64,000 bases of DNA from Chitinophagales bacterium (GTDB lineage: Bacteria > Bacteroidota > Bacteroidia > Chitinophagales > Saprospiraceae): positions 146,908 to 210,907 of the forward strand of contig JAAFJN010000005.1 in NCBI GenBank assembly GCA_013298845.1, in the 5' to 3' direction. Below, in pieces: positions 44,168 to 51,736 of this stretch; position 1 is the first letter of the stretch; the number at the start of each line of letters is the position of its first letter. The notes beneath the pieces are model-generated. The model saw only the letters and a list, made by a program, of their open reading frames with translations. It ran no database searches and was not told the DNA's origin. Both the position numbers and the translations under genes were made by a program.

Positions 44168-44764
44168 ATGAGAGTAAAAGACAGTGCTAAAGAGATTACA
44201 ATTTTAAAAACAGCCCTCAAAATGATTGAGTCGGAGGGGCTGTCGGGATTGCGTATGAGTGACCTTGCCCGGCGTTCGGGGGTTGCTACCGGAACCCTTT
44301 ACATTTACCACCCGAGTAAGGAGGCGATTGTCCAATCTTTGTATTCTTTTGTATTTGGGCAAATTTCGCTGGACGTCATGCGCGATCTGGACATTGACAG
44401 TGATATAAAATCCAGTTTGCGCCAGGTTTCCCTCAATTATTTGCGCGAATTTGTGGCTTATCCTGAGTATTGGGTTTTTGTTGAGCAGTACATGCGCTCC
44501 CCTTATGCGCAAGAAGAACACAAAAACTTGCTCACCATTTATGAATACATGGAGCCGATGATTGAATTACTTCGGGCTGGTATTAAAAAAGGGTCTTTGA
44601 AACCCGTTGATCCCTCTTTGTTATTAACCTTATCGCGGGGCGCATTGGATAATTACGGTTGGCGGTTGGTTTCTACCAATTCTTCCACGTTTTCCATGGA
44701 GGAGTTCGATACCGTTTTTGAAATTCTGTGGGATGCCGTTGCGGTTATTCCCCAAAAAAGTTAA
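44168..44764 (+). CDS. TetR/AcrR-family transcriptional regulator
   Basis: 198 residues from the ATG at 44168. The N-terminal helix-turn-helix is typical: ITILKTALKMIESEGLSGLRM then LARRSGVATGTLYIYHPSKEA. The C-terminal part is helical and divergent, so the ligand cannot be predicted. The neighbouring divergent acyl-CoA dehydrogenase suggests control by a fatty acyl compound, as in FadR-type TetR proteins. An extension to 44039 would lack the family N-terminus. Confidence 0.9.
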   Translation: MRVKDSAKEITILKTALKMIESEGLSGLRMSDLARRSGVATGTLYIYHPSKEAIVQSLYSFVFGQISLDVMRDLDIDSDIKSSLRQVSLNYLREFVAYPEYWVFVEQYMRSPYAQEEHKNLLTIYEYMEPMIELLRAGIKKGSLKPVDPSLLLTLSRGALDNYGWRLVSTNSSTFSMEEFDTVFEILWDAVAVIPQKS

Positions 44765-44781
44765 CCATAACCCTTTCCGGG

Positions 44782-45504
44782 TTACAATTGGCCATTTTCA
44801 AACGCAAAGGCTAACCCGGTTTTTTCCACAATTTCCAAAAAATCTGCGTCGCACTCCGCCCGAATGAACAAGGGCTTTTCGAGGTGCGGATGCGGAATTT
44901 CGAGGCTTTCGGCGTGGAGCATTAAACGCATTTTCAGGTCGTTTTCACGGAACCACTTGGTGATTTTTACGTCGCCGTGGCGGGTATCGTTGATGATGGG
45001 GTGGCGTAAATGGGCAAAATGTTTGCGAATTTGTTGTCTTCGGCCCGTTTCGGGGCGTATTTCAACCAACGAAAACCGGGCGGTGGGGTAACGTAACCCA
45101 ATGGACCAGGGCATCTCCGACTGGCCCAGAACTTTAAAATGGGTGACGGCATCCTGGGGTTCGTCTTTGCCCGTTTCGGGGTCGGTTAAGGGGTAATCAA
45201 TGGTTTGTTCCCATTCTTTAAAATGCCCCCGGACCACGGCGATATAACGTTTTTCCCATTTAAAATCCATGAGCAAGGTGCCGAGACTGCTGGCCGTTGC
45301 ACTGTCTTTGGCAAATACCAATACCCCCGATGTGGCCCGGTCGAGGCGGTGCGTTGGGAAAATATGGGTTCCGCCCAATTGGTCGCGCAGAAGTTGTAAC
45401 ACAAACACGGTGTCTTCACTGAGCCGGGTACGGTGAACCAAAATACCGGGTGGTTTATTAATGGCAACGATGGATTCGTCCTCGTATAAAATATCAAATA
45501 TCAT
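44782..45504 (-). CDS. RluA-family tRNA/rRNA pseudouridine synthase (TruC-like)
   Basis: 240 residues from the ATG at 45504 (MIFDILYEDESIVAINKPPG). The catalytic Asp is in FPTHRLDRATSGVLVFAKD near residue 55. Other motifs: KRYIAVVRG and VEIRPETGRRQQIRKHFAHLRHPIINDTRHGD. The length without an S4 domain and the RKHFAHLRHPI motif resemble TruC (tRNA U65). Its stop lies 17 bases from that of the TetR gene. A GNAT acetyltransferase gene starts upstream in the same direction, ending 12 bases before this start. Confidence 0.9.
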   Translation of the reverse strand: MIFDILYEDESIVAINKPPGILVHRTRLSEDTVFVLQLLRDQLGGTHIFPTHRLDRATSGVLVFAKDSATASSLGTLLMDFKWEKRYIAVVRGHFKEWEQTIDYPLTDPETGKDEPQDAVTHFKVLGQSEMPWSIGLRYPTARFSLVEIRPETGRRQQIRKHFAHLRHPIINDTRHGDVKITKWFRENDLKMRLMLHAESLEIPHPHLEKPLFIRAECDADFLEIVEKTGLAFAFENGQL

Positions 45505-45515
45505 GCGAGGCGGTA

Positions 45516-46004
45516 TCAGGCGACGTGAAGTTCCCATTTAAGGCAATCGGCCTCGTAAATGACTTCTTTGCCCGTCAGGACAAAGGCGCATTTTTCCAAC
45601 ACGCGGTTGGAGGCACCATTGGCTTCCGAAGTAAACGCAACCAGGTGCCGGATACCGTGTTGGCGGGCGTAGGTGATTAATAGTTCGAGGGAGCGGGTCG
45701 CGTAGCCTTTGCCCCAGTGGATTGGATCAATTACGTATCCAATTTCGACTTCCCGGGTCACGTCCCAATTGGCGTGCCGGATGACCATGTTACCCACAAT
45801 TTCGCCCGTTTCGGCGTTTTCAATCATCATTATTCCCATGTTGGGGCAGTTGGCTTTGTGGGCAAGCGTGTGGTTTACCCGCGCCCGTACGGGTGCTTCT
45901 TCCGTTTCGGCGGGGCGGATATACCGCATGGCCTCCGGATTACAATTCATCTTATAAATATGAATGAAATCGCGCTGGTCGTCGTAAGGGCGAATAATAA
46001 GCAT
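45516..46004 (-). CDS. GNAT N-acetyltransferase (RimJ/RimL-like)
   Basis: 162 residues from the ATG at 46004 (MLIIRPYDDQRDFIHIY). The GNAT acyl-CoA loop is in VEIGYVIDPIHWGKGYATRSLELL near residue 95, with the C-terminal VAFTSEANGASNRVLEKCAFVLTGKE. Such enzymes acetylate ribosomal proteins or small amines. A TTG at 46019 is the only longer alternative. It is followed by the pseudouridine synthase gene. Confidence 0.88.
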   Translation of the reverse strand: MLIIRPYDDQRDFIHIYKMNCNPEAMRYIRPAETEEAPVRARVNHTLAHKANCPNMGIMMIENAETGEIVGNMVIRHANWDVTREVEIGYVIDPIHWGKGYATRSLELLITYARQHGIRHLVAFTSEANGASNRVLEKCAFVLTGKEVIYEADCLKWELHVA

Positions 46005-46067
46005 AATAAACAGCAACAAAAGTACAGATTCCCTGCCAACTAAAGGAAAAATAAACGGTCTTTGCGG

Positions 46068-46075
46068 TACTTTTG
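46068..46075 (+). promoter_or_regulatory. Bacteroidota -7 box upstream of DoxX
   Basis: TACTTTTG fits TAnnTTTG, 42 bases upstream of the DoxX ATG, in the 113-base divergent spacer with the GNAT gene. Confidence 0.5.
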
Positions 46076-46117
46076 CTTTTTAGCAACCACTTTAAACTAT
46101 TTTTTACACGATAAACT

Positions 46118-46552
46118 ATGCCTAATTTTAAAACACTACTTTTTGTCACGCCTTCTGAAACCAGCACCCAATGGGGATTATTTATCCTGCGGGTAGCCAT
46201 GGCTTTTTTTATGATTCCACACGGCTACAATAAATTTAACGATTTAATGGCCGGTGGCGGTACCGATTTTCCCGATCCGTTTGGTGTAGGTCCGCAGGTA
46301 TCGCTGGGACTCACCGTTTTTGCCGAATTCTTTTGCTCCATTTTGTTGCTGCTGGGTTTGGCCACGCGGTTTGCCTTAATTCCGCTGATTATTTGCGTGT
46401 TTGTTATTGCATTTAAAATCCATTGGAGCGATCCATTGGGCGATAAAGAGCACGCATTGCTGTATTTGGCGGGTTATTTGGCTAATTTTTTGGGCGGACC
46501 GGGTAAATTCAGCGTGGATGAACGCCTCGTAGGAACGGGGGAGAAGGGTTGA
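46118..46552 (+). CDS. DoxX-family membrane protein
   Basis: 144 residues with four hydrophobic helices. The DoxX pattern is visible: WGLFILRVAMAFFMIPHGYNKF, LGLTVFAEFFCSILLLLGLATRFALIPLI, and DKEHALLYLAGYLANFLGGPGKFSVD. DoxX-like proteins are linked to redox or thiosulfate:quinone functions, but for this subgroup the role is not established. Its stop codon is formed by the first bases (AAGGGTTGA) of the repeat element described next. Confidence 0.9.
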   Translation: MPNFKTLLFVTPSETSTQWGLFILRVAMAFFMIPHGYNKFNDLMAGGGTDFPDPFGVGPQVSLGLTVFAEFFCSILLLLGLATRFALIPLIICVFVIAFKIHWSDPLGDKEHALLYLAGYLANFLGGPGKFSVDERLVGTGEKG

Positions 46553-46561
46553 ATTGGTTGG

Positions 46562-47043
46562 AAGGGTTGAATTTGTTGAATTTGTTTTGCCCGTCGTAGA
46601 GCGTTCGTTTTTTGTTGCCCGTCGTAGAGTGTTCGTTTTTTGTTTTAGGGTGATACCGCCCCACGATCACGGGCTAATCTGCCAAATCTTACAGATTTGG
46701 CAGATTTATTCCACGGAATTGAATTGGTTTTGCCCGTCGTAGGGTGTTCGTTTTTTGTTGTAGAGGGAATAGTTCATTAAAGTTTATCTCGTAACAGAGA
46801 CACACTTTAATAAACTATTCCCTGTGAGGTGTTATTCCCGGATAAAATCTACCAAATCTGATAGATTTGGCAGATTGGCACACTCCCCGGATTGGCACAC
46901 TCCCATTTTTCATTAAATTTGCACAATTGTAGCGGCCCTTTGTAAAAAAACGAACGCGCTACAACGGGTAACAAACGGGTACGTCACGACGGGCTAACGC
47001 ACACGCAACAACGGGCAAAACAAATTCAACAAATTCAACCCTT
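46562..47043. repeat. 480-bp non-coding element with perfect 31-bp terminal inverted repeats
   Basis: The whole space between the convergent DoxX and htpG genes (46553-47055, 503 bases) is filled by this element. The 31-base ends 46562-46592 and 47013-47043 are perfect inverted repeats (AAGGGTTGAATTTG...). Inside are GCCCGTCGTAG at 46589, 46617 and 46732, and inverted at 46985. It also holds two AATCTGCCAAATCT hairpins (46676-46706 with perfect 14-base arms; 46846-46876) and a 20-base hairpin (46764-46783 with 46804-46823, one mismatch). There is no ORF. A homologous mosaic copy is at 51261-51735. Confidence 0.9.
46764..46823. repeat. 20-bp-arm hairpin within the element
   Basis: AGGGAATAGTTCATTAAAGT pairs with ACTTTAATAAACTATTCCCT with one mismatch and a 20-base loop. 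It is the most A/T-rich part of the element and could act as a terminator or structured RNA. Confidence 0.8.
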
Positions 47044-47055
47044 AAAAACCCTTTC

Positions 47056-48918
47056 CTACAGCATACTTACAGTGCGCTCAACAAAGCGGGTAAGTTCGGG
47101 TCCACGGAGCATACCTTGCTGAAGCAGCGCAATATCCATCAAGTGTTGAGCGAGGTGGTTGCGAGTGTCTTCGCTGGTGGCTACGGCCAATTTTTGAGCG
47201 ATCAGGCTGTGGTTGGTATTCACTACCACATTATAGGTATCCGGGAACATATCGGCGGCCCCATGGAACATTTGCATTTCCTTCATGCGGCGCATAAATT
47301 CCGGTTTGGTAATGGTAACGGGCGCATCATCGGGAGAAAGTGGTTTGCATTCAATACGCGCTTCTTTGTGGTCTTTTACCAGCCCTTCAAAAGTGCTTTT
47401 CACCGTTTCCACTTCTTTTTCGCTCAAAACCGAGGTTTTTTCCTCGTCTTTTTGCACCAAATTATCCAACGTATCCGAGTCAATCCGCACGAATAAGAAA
47501 CCCGTTTCGGTGCGGTATTCCAACTGTTGCATCCAGTGGTTATCGAGCACGGTATCCATCGTGAGCACATCGTAGTTGCGGCGGCGGGCGGCCTGAATCA
47601 ACGCATCGTGACCAGCGGGGTCATTGGTATAAATGGCCACCAGTTTACCGTGTTTGTCGGTTTGGAGGTCTTTAATTTTGTCTTTGTACTCATCAATGAG
47701 AAAATATTCATTGTTAGTATTGTACAGCAGCGCGAAATGATTGGCGCGTTCCCGGAATTTTTCGTCGGCCACCATCCCGTATTTCACAAAAACGCCCAGG
47801 TCGCGCCATTTTTCTTCGTAGGCTTTGCGATCCTGTTTGAACAACTCGTTGAGTTTGTCGGCCACTTTTTTGGTAATGTAGTCGCTGATTTTTTTCACGT
47901 TACCATCGCTTTGGAGGTAAGAGCGCGACACGTTGAGTGGAATATCGGGCGAGTCAATAATACCGTGGAGCAGTTGTAACCATTCGGGGACAATGTTGCG
48001 CACATCGTCGGTAACGAACACCTGGTTGCAATACAAGTGAATTTTATTGCGGTTGGTGTCCATGGCGTTGCCCAATTTGGGGAAATACAACACGCCGGTG
48101 AGGTTAAACGGATAATCAATGTTCAGGTGGATCCAGAACATGGGTTCCGGTGCCATGGGGTATTGCTCGCGGTAAAACGCCGTGTAATCAGCATCGGTGA
48201 GTTCGCTGGCGCTTTTTTTCCAAATGGGGTGCGGGTTATTGACCATATTGGGCACCTCGCGGCTTTCTTCCTTGGCATCTTCGCCTTCGCCGGTTTCAAA
48301 ATATTCGGTTTTGGTACCGAACTGAATGGGCACGGGAAGGTATTTGCAGTATTTGTCCAATAACGCGTCGATGCGGTTTTTTTCCAAAAACTCGGCATTT
48401 TCTTCGCTAATGTGCAAAATAATGTCGGTACCCCGGAAATCTTTATCGGCGGGTTCAATTGTATATTCGGGAGAACCTTCGCAAGTCCAACGCACGGGTT
48501 TGGAATCGGGTTTCCAGGAAAGTGTCACCACTTCTACTTTGGAAGCCACCATAAAAGCGGAGTAAAAGCCCAGGCCAAAATGGCCGATAATGCTGCTGTC
48601 CTGGTATTTTTCGAGGAATTCGGCGGCGCTGCTAAAGGCAATTTGGTTAAGGTAGCGCAACACTTCATCTTCGGTCATACCAATACCCCGGTCGCGAATG
48701 ATGAGTTGTTTATCTTCGGGTTTTAGAATAACCTCGATGGTAGTGTCGCCAATTTCACCCGATACTTCGCCCCGTTGGGCCAAAATTTTGAGTTTTTCGG
48801 TCGCATCCGTTGCATTGGACACCAGTTCGCGCAGAAAAATTTCGTGGTCAGAGTAGAGAAATTTTTTGATAATGGGAAAAATATTCTCGGTCTGGACGGA
48901 AATCGAGCCTTTTTGCAT
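47056..48918 (-). CDS. htpG: Molecular chaperone HtpG (Hsp90)
   Basis: 620 residues from the ATG at 48918 (MQKGSISVQTENIFPIIKKF); E. coli HtpG has 624. The ATP-binding Bergerat fold is clear: DHEIFLRELVSNATDATEKL, IRDRGIGMTEDEV and IGHFGLGFYSAFMVASKVEV. The middle domain has GVLYFPKLGNAMDTNRNKIHLYCNQVFV and LPLNVSRSYLQ-type sequence, and the C-terminal dimerisation part ends FVERTVSML. The frame extends to 48987 but lacks family sequence there. It ends 13 bases from the repeat element's right end. Confidence 0.97.
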   Translation of the reverse strand: MQKGSISVQTENIFPIIKKFLYSDHEIFLRELVSNATDATEKLKILAQRGEVSGEIGDTTIEVILKPEDKQLIIRDRGIGMTEDEVLRYLNQIAFSSAAEFLEKYQDSSIIGHFGLGFYSAFMVASKVEVVTLSWKPDSKPVRWTCEGSPEYTIEPADKDFRGTDIILHISEENAEFLEKNRIDALLDKYCKYLPVPIQFGTKTEYFETGEGEDAKEESREVPNMVNNPHPIWKKSASELTDADYTAFYREQYPMAPEPMFWIHLNIDYPFNLTGVLYFPKLGNAMDTNRNKIHLYCNQVFVTDDVRNIVPEWLQLLHGIIDSPDIPLNVSRSYLQSDGNVKKISDYITKKVADKLNELFKQDRKAYEEKWRDLGVFVKYGMVADEKFRERANHFALLYNTNNEYFLIDEYKDKIKDLQTDKHGKLVAIYTNDPAGHDALIQAARRRNYDVLTMDTVLDNHWMQQLEYRTETGFLFVRIDSDTLDNLVQKDEEKTSVLSEKEVETVKSTFEGLVKDHKEARIECKPLSPDDAPVTITKPEFMRRMKEMQMFHGAADMFPDTYNVVVNTNHSLIAQKLAVATSEDTRNHLAQHLMDIALLQQGMLRGPELTRFVERTVSML

Positions 48919-49041
48919 ATAGATAAAAAATAGTTTTATGAATTGAATATTGTAAATAAGGTTTGCAAAGTTTGTGCCGTAAGTCAATACTGCGACAATT
49001 TGTCAGTTTTTGAAAAAAAACCGGAATGCCGAACGGAAAAC

Positions 49042-49073
49042 TTGTCCATCCCACAAAAAATCCCTTACTTTTG
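49042..49073 (+). promoter_or_regulatory. Promoter of the peroxiredoxin-like gene (TTG - 21 bp - TACTTTTG)
   Basis: TTG at 49042-49044 and TACTTTTG at 49066-49073 fit the Bacteroidota consensus at the expected spacing. The ATG is 43 bases downstream. It lies in the divergent spacer with htpG. Confidence 0.6.
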
Positions 49074-49115
49074 CTAGGTTTTTAAAAAAACAAATTCATC
49101 ACTAATTACGCTGAA

Positions 49116-49736
49116 ATGGACTTTCCGAATATAGGAGATACTGTACCTGCTTTTGACGCACTAACCGAAAAAGGATTGGTGTCCTTTCCTTCCTATATCG
49201 AAGGCCGGTGGTCCATTGTTTTTGCGCATCCGGCCAATTTTTCATCGGCCTGGACCATGTATTCCACTTTTTTATCGCTGAAAGAACGTTGGTTTCTCGA
49301 CCGGGATACGCGCTTGTTGGCCATTTGTAACGAACCCCTGGGGCATGATCATTTTACCGACAAAGTGCGGCGCTACATCGGCATTTTCCTTAAAGCGCCC
49401 GTGGTAGAAGATTTGGATTATCGGGTGGCGCATATTTTGGGTATTGCATCGGGGCGAAAAAAACACCCGGAGCACGACCGCATTGCTTACGTGATTGACC
49501 CCACAGGCGTCGTTCGCCTCATCTTGTACAACCACCTGAAACCCACCGTGGAAACAGCAGTGCTGCAATTGGAGAACGCTTTGGACTGCCTGCAACGCAA
49601 TATCAACCCGCTGGAAAGCGTGGAATTACCCGTAGAAACCACCGAATTAGTGGAATTTAACGAACAATGTGACGCAATTGATAACTATAAACTAAAACCT
49701 GCCTATTTTCGCCGGGACAAAATTCATCCGAATTAG
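49116..49736 (+). CDS. Peroxiredoxin-like (AhpC/TSA fold, Prx6-type) protein lacking the peroxidatic cysteine
   Basis: 206 residues with the 1-Cys Prx6 layout: thioredoxin-like core, then an extended C-terminal arm (IAYVIDPTGVVRLILYN and later residues to 206). In Prx proteins the active site reads PxxxTxxC. Here the same position reads FAHPANFSSAWTMYSTF, with Trp46 (codon TGG) where the cysteine should be. The three other cysteines (AICNEP, LDCLQ, EQCDA) are elsewhere, and the catalytic Arg near the C-terminal arm is not recognisable. A peroxidase function is therefore unlikely; a structural, binding or chaperone-like role is more plausible. It is a single gene with its own promoter. Confidence 0.85.
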   Translation: MDFPNIGDTVPAFDALTEKGLVSFPSYIEGRWSIVFAHPANFSSAWTMYSTFLSLKERWFLDRDTRLLAICNEPLGHDHFTDKVRRYIGIFLKAPVVEDLDYRVAHILGIASGRKKHPEHDRIAYVIDPTGVVRLILYNHLKPTVETAVLQLENALDCLQRNINPLESVELPVETTELVEFNEQCDAIDNYKLKPAYFRRDKIHPN

Positions 49737-49813
49737 TCGGGCACGGGCATCAAAACGAAATTCTTCAGGTTCGATAGCCACCCGCTTTTCGGTGCTACGG
49801 TCCTCATTTTTTG

Positions 49814-51262
49814 ATGCTTATGATAAAAAATTTAACAATTGCCGGCTTTATTACCTTTACTATCGCGCTTTTCCTCACGGTAGCGCAAGCCCAACAATGG
49901 ATTAGCTTCCCCGAAACGCTGCTCTCCGCCCTGCGCTGGGCTTTTATCGGGATAATCTCGGTGCTGGCGTACCAAAAAAATAACCTCACCTTTTGGATTA
50001 TGGTGAGTATGTTCCTCGGGGCTGAAATCGGTTATGATTTCCCCACCGTGGGTACCCAACTCAATATTTTTTCCAAAATATTCATCAAACTCATCAAAAC
50101 CATCATCGCGCCCCTGCTCATTGCAACGCTGGTGTTGGGTATTGCGGGGCACTCGAACCTCAAACAAGTGGGCCGAATGGGCCTCAAATCGCTGATTTAT
50201 TTTGAGGTAGTCACCACCGTGGCGTTGGTCATTGGTCTGGTGGCCATTAACTGGACCCGCGCCGGCGAGGGCATTTCCAAACCCAACAATTCGGTGGCTT
50301 ACACGGCCAGTGCCGACGTGTTGGAGATGAAAATTGATACCTCCAAAAAAAATGAAGTCAAACTAAAAGCATACCTCGACGGTAAACAGGTCGAAATTGT
50401 GCAGCCCTCCAAAAAGCCCGACTGGAAGGAGTTGGTATTGCACATTTTCCCGGATAACCTCGCCAAGTCCATCGCCGATGGTCAGGTATTACAAGTGGTG
50501 GTATTTGCCATTTTGTTCGCCATGGCCATGATGTTTGTGGATGAAGGGCACAAAACCACGATGCTTCATTTTCTCGAAGCACTGGCGGAAATCATGTTCA
50601 AATTCACGGATTTCATCATGAAACTCGCGCCATTTGCCGTCGGAGGGGCCATTGCCAGCACGGTAGGCGAAAACGGCATCGGGATATTAAAAAACCTGGG
50701 GATGCTGGTCGTTACCCTGTACGGTGCTTTGGTGGTGTTTGTGCTGGTGGTCTTTGTCCCCTTGATGTTGTGGTTAAAAATCCCGATTCGCAAGTTTATC
50801 CAACACGTGAGTGAACCGGCGACGTTGGCATTTGCCACCTCGTCGAGTGAATCGGCGTTGCCCATGGCCCTCCGCAATATGGAAGCCTTTGGGGTGCCGC
50901 GCAAAATTGTATCGTTTGTACTGCCCACGGGTTATAGTTTTAACCTCGACGGTTCTACTTTGTACCTGTCGTTGGCCACGATATTTGTGGCGCAGGCGGC
51001 GGGTGTTGACCTGAGTTGGGGTCAGCAATTTATTATTGTGTTTTCGCTGATGCTGACCAGTAAAGGGGTCGCGGGTGTTTCGCGGGCGTCGCTGGTGATT
51101 TTGGCGGGCACCTGCTCGCAATTTGGTTTGCCCGACTGGCCCATCGAAATGATTTTCGGGGTAGATGTTCTCATGGATATGGCCCGAACCGCCACCAACC
51201 TCGTGGGGAACTGCCTGGCCACGGCGGTTATCGCCCGCTGGGAAGACGAAGGTGATTTTTAA
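49814..51262 (+). CDS. Dicarboxylate/amino acid:cation symporter (DAACS/GltP family)
   Basis: 482 residues from ATG 49814 (ATG 49820 also possible). About eight transmembrane helices plus two re-entrant loops are indicated, with ATSSSESALPMALRN (first hairpin, about residue 335) and TGYSFNLDGSTLYLS (about 370), the Na+/substrate-binding signatures of glutamate/aspartate/C4-dicarboxylate carriers. An approximately 70-residue hydrophilic insertion between helices (about 155-215, KKNEVKLKAYLDGKQVEIVQ) is longer than in E. coli GltP. The TAA stop is part of the following repeat element's AAGGGTTGA end. Confidence 0.9.
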   Translation: MLMIKNLTIAGFITFTIALFLTVAQAQQWISFPETLLSALRWAFIGIISVLAYQKNNLTFWIMVSMFLGAEIGYDFPTVGTQLNIFSKIFIKLIKTIIAPLLIATLVLGIAGHSNLKQVGRMGLKSLIYFEVVTTVALVIGLVAINWTRAGEGISKPNNSVAYTASADVLEMKIDTSKKNEVKLKAYLDGKQVEIVQPSKKPDWKELVLHIFPDNLAKSIADGQVLQVVVFAILFAMAMMFVDEGHKTTMLHFLEALAEIMFKFTDFIMKLAPFAVGGAIASTVGENGIGILKNLGMLVVTLYGALVVFVLVVFVPLMLWLKIPIRKFIQHVSEPATLAFATSSSESALPMALRNMEAFGVPRKIVSFVLPTGYSFNLDGSTLYLSLATIFVAQAAGVDLSWGQQFIIVFSLMLTSKGVAGVSRASLVILAGTCSQFGLPDWPIEMIFGVDVLMDMARTATNLVGNCLATAVIARWEDEGDF

Positions 51263-51735
51263 GGGTTGAATTGGTTAATAGGGTTGAATTTGTTTGGCCC
51301 GTCGTAGCATACCCGGATATTTTTTAATGTAGAACACCGAACACCGAACACCGAACATGGAACACCGAACACCGAACATCGAACATCGAACACGGTAACG
51401 ATCATGGGCTAATCTGCCAAATCTTTCAGATTTGGTAGATTTATGCCACGGAATTTTTTAGTCCGTTTGGCTACGCTTGCGGCACAGTCGCTCGGATTGT
51501 TGCACACGAAATGCAATTTCGCGCGAGCGGTGTTTGGAGAGATGAGAGAGAAGTGATGAGAGAGGGGTGGGGTGTTTGTTAAAATTTAAGTAACATCGCT
51601 AGATGCGTAAGTAACAAAAAACGAACACGTTACAACGAGCAACAAAAAACGGGTACGCTACGACGGGAAAAACAAATTCAACAAATTTAACCCTTCCAAA
51701 CAAATTCAACCCTTCCAAACAAATTTAACAAGTTG
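51261..51735. repeat. Second copy (mosaic) of the long intergenic element
   Basis: 475 bases from the symporter stop codon to the mltA start. It begins AAGGGTTGAATTGG and ends with AAATTCAACAAATTTAACCC copies, the same ends as at 46562-47043 in degenerate form. Shared parts in the same order are GCCCGTCGTAG (51297), the AATCTGCCAAATCT hairpin (51411-51441), CCACGGAATT, and a right half with CTACGACGGG. Unique insertions are a (GAACACC)9-type tandem array (51332-51394) and the GGCTACGCTTGCGGC block (51463-51535) also seen at 39549-39712. A TGATGAG block is at 51538-51560. No ORF is present. Confidence 0.88.
51332..51394. repeat. 7-bp tandem array (GAACACC)
   Basis: Nine consecutive 7-base units: six match GAACACC or differ only at the last base (GAACACG); the others are GAACATG/GAACATC. 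It lies inside the mosaic element and looks prone to slippage. It is not a CRISPR array: units are too short and there are no spacers. Confidence 0.9.
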
Positions 51736-51736
51736 T

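Noticed and set aside
51332-51394. Possible CRISPR-like array
   Set aside because: The repeats are only 7 bases long and are adjacent without unique spacers; no cas genes are nearby. It is a simple tandem array.
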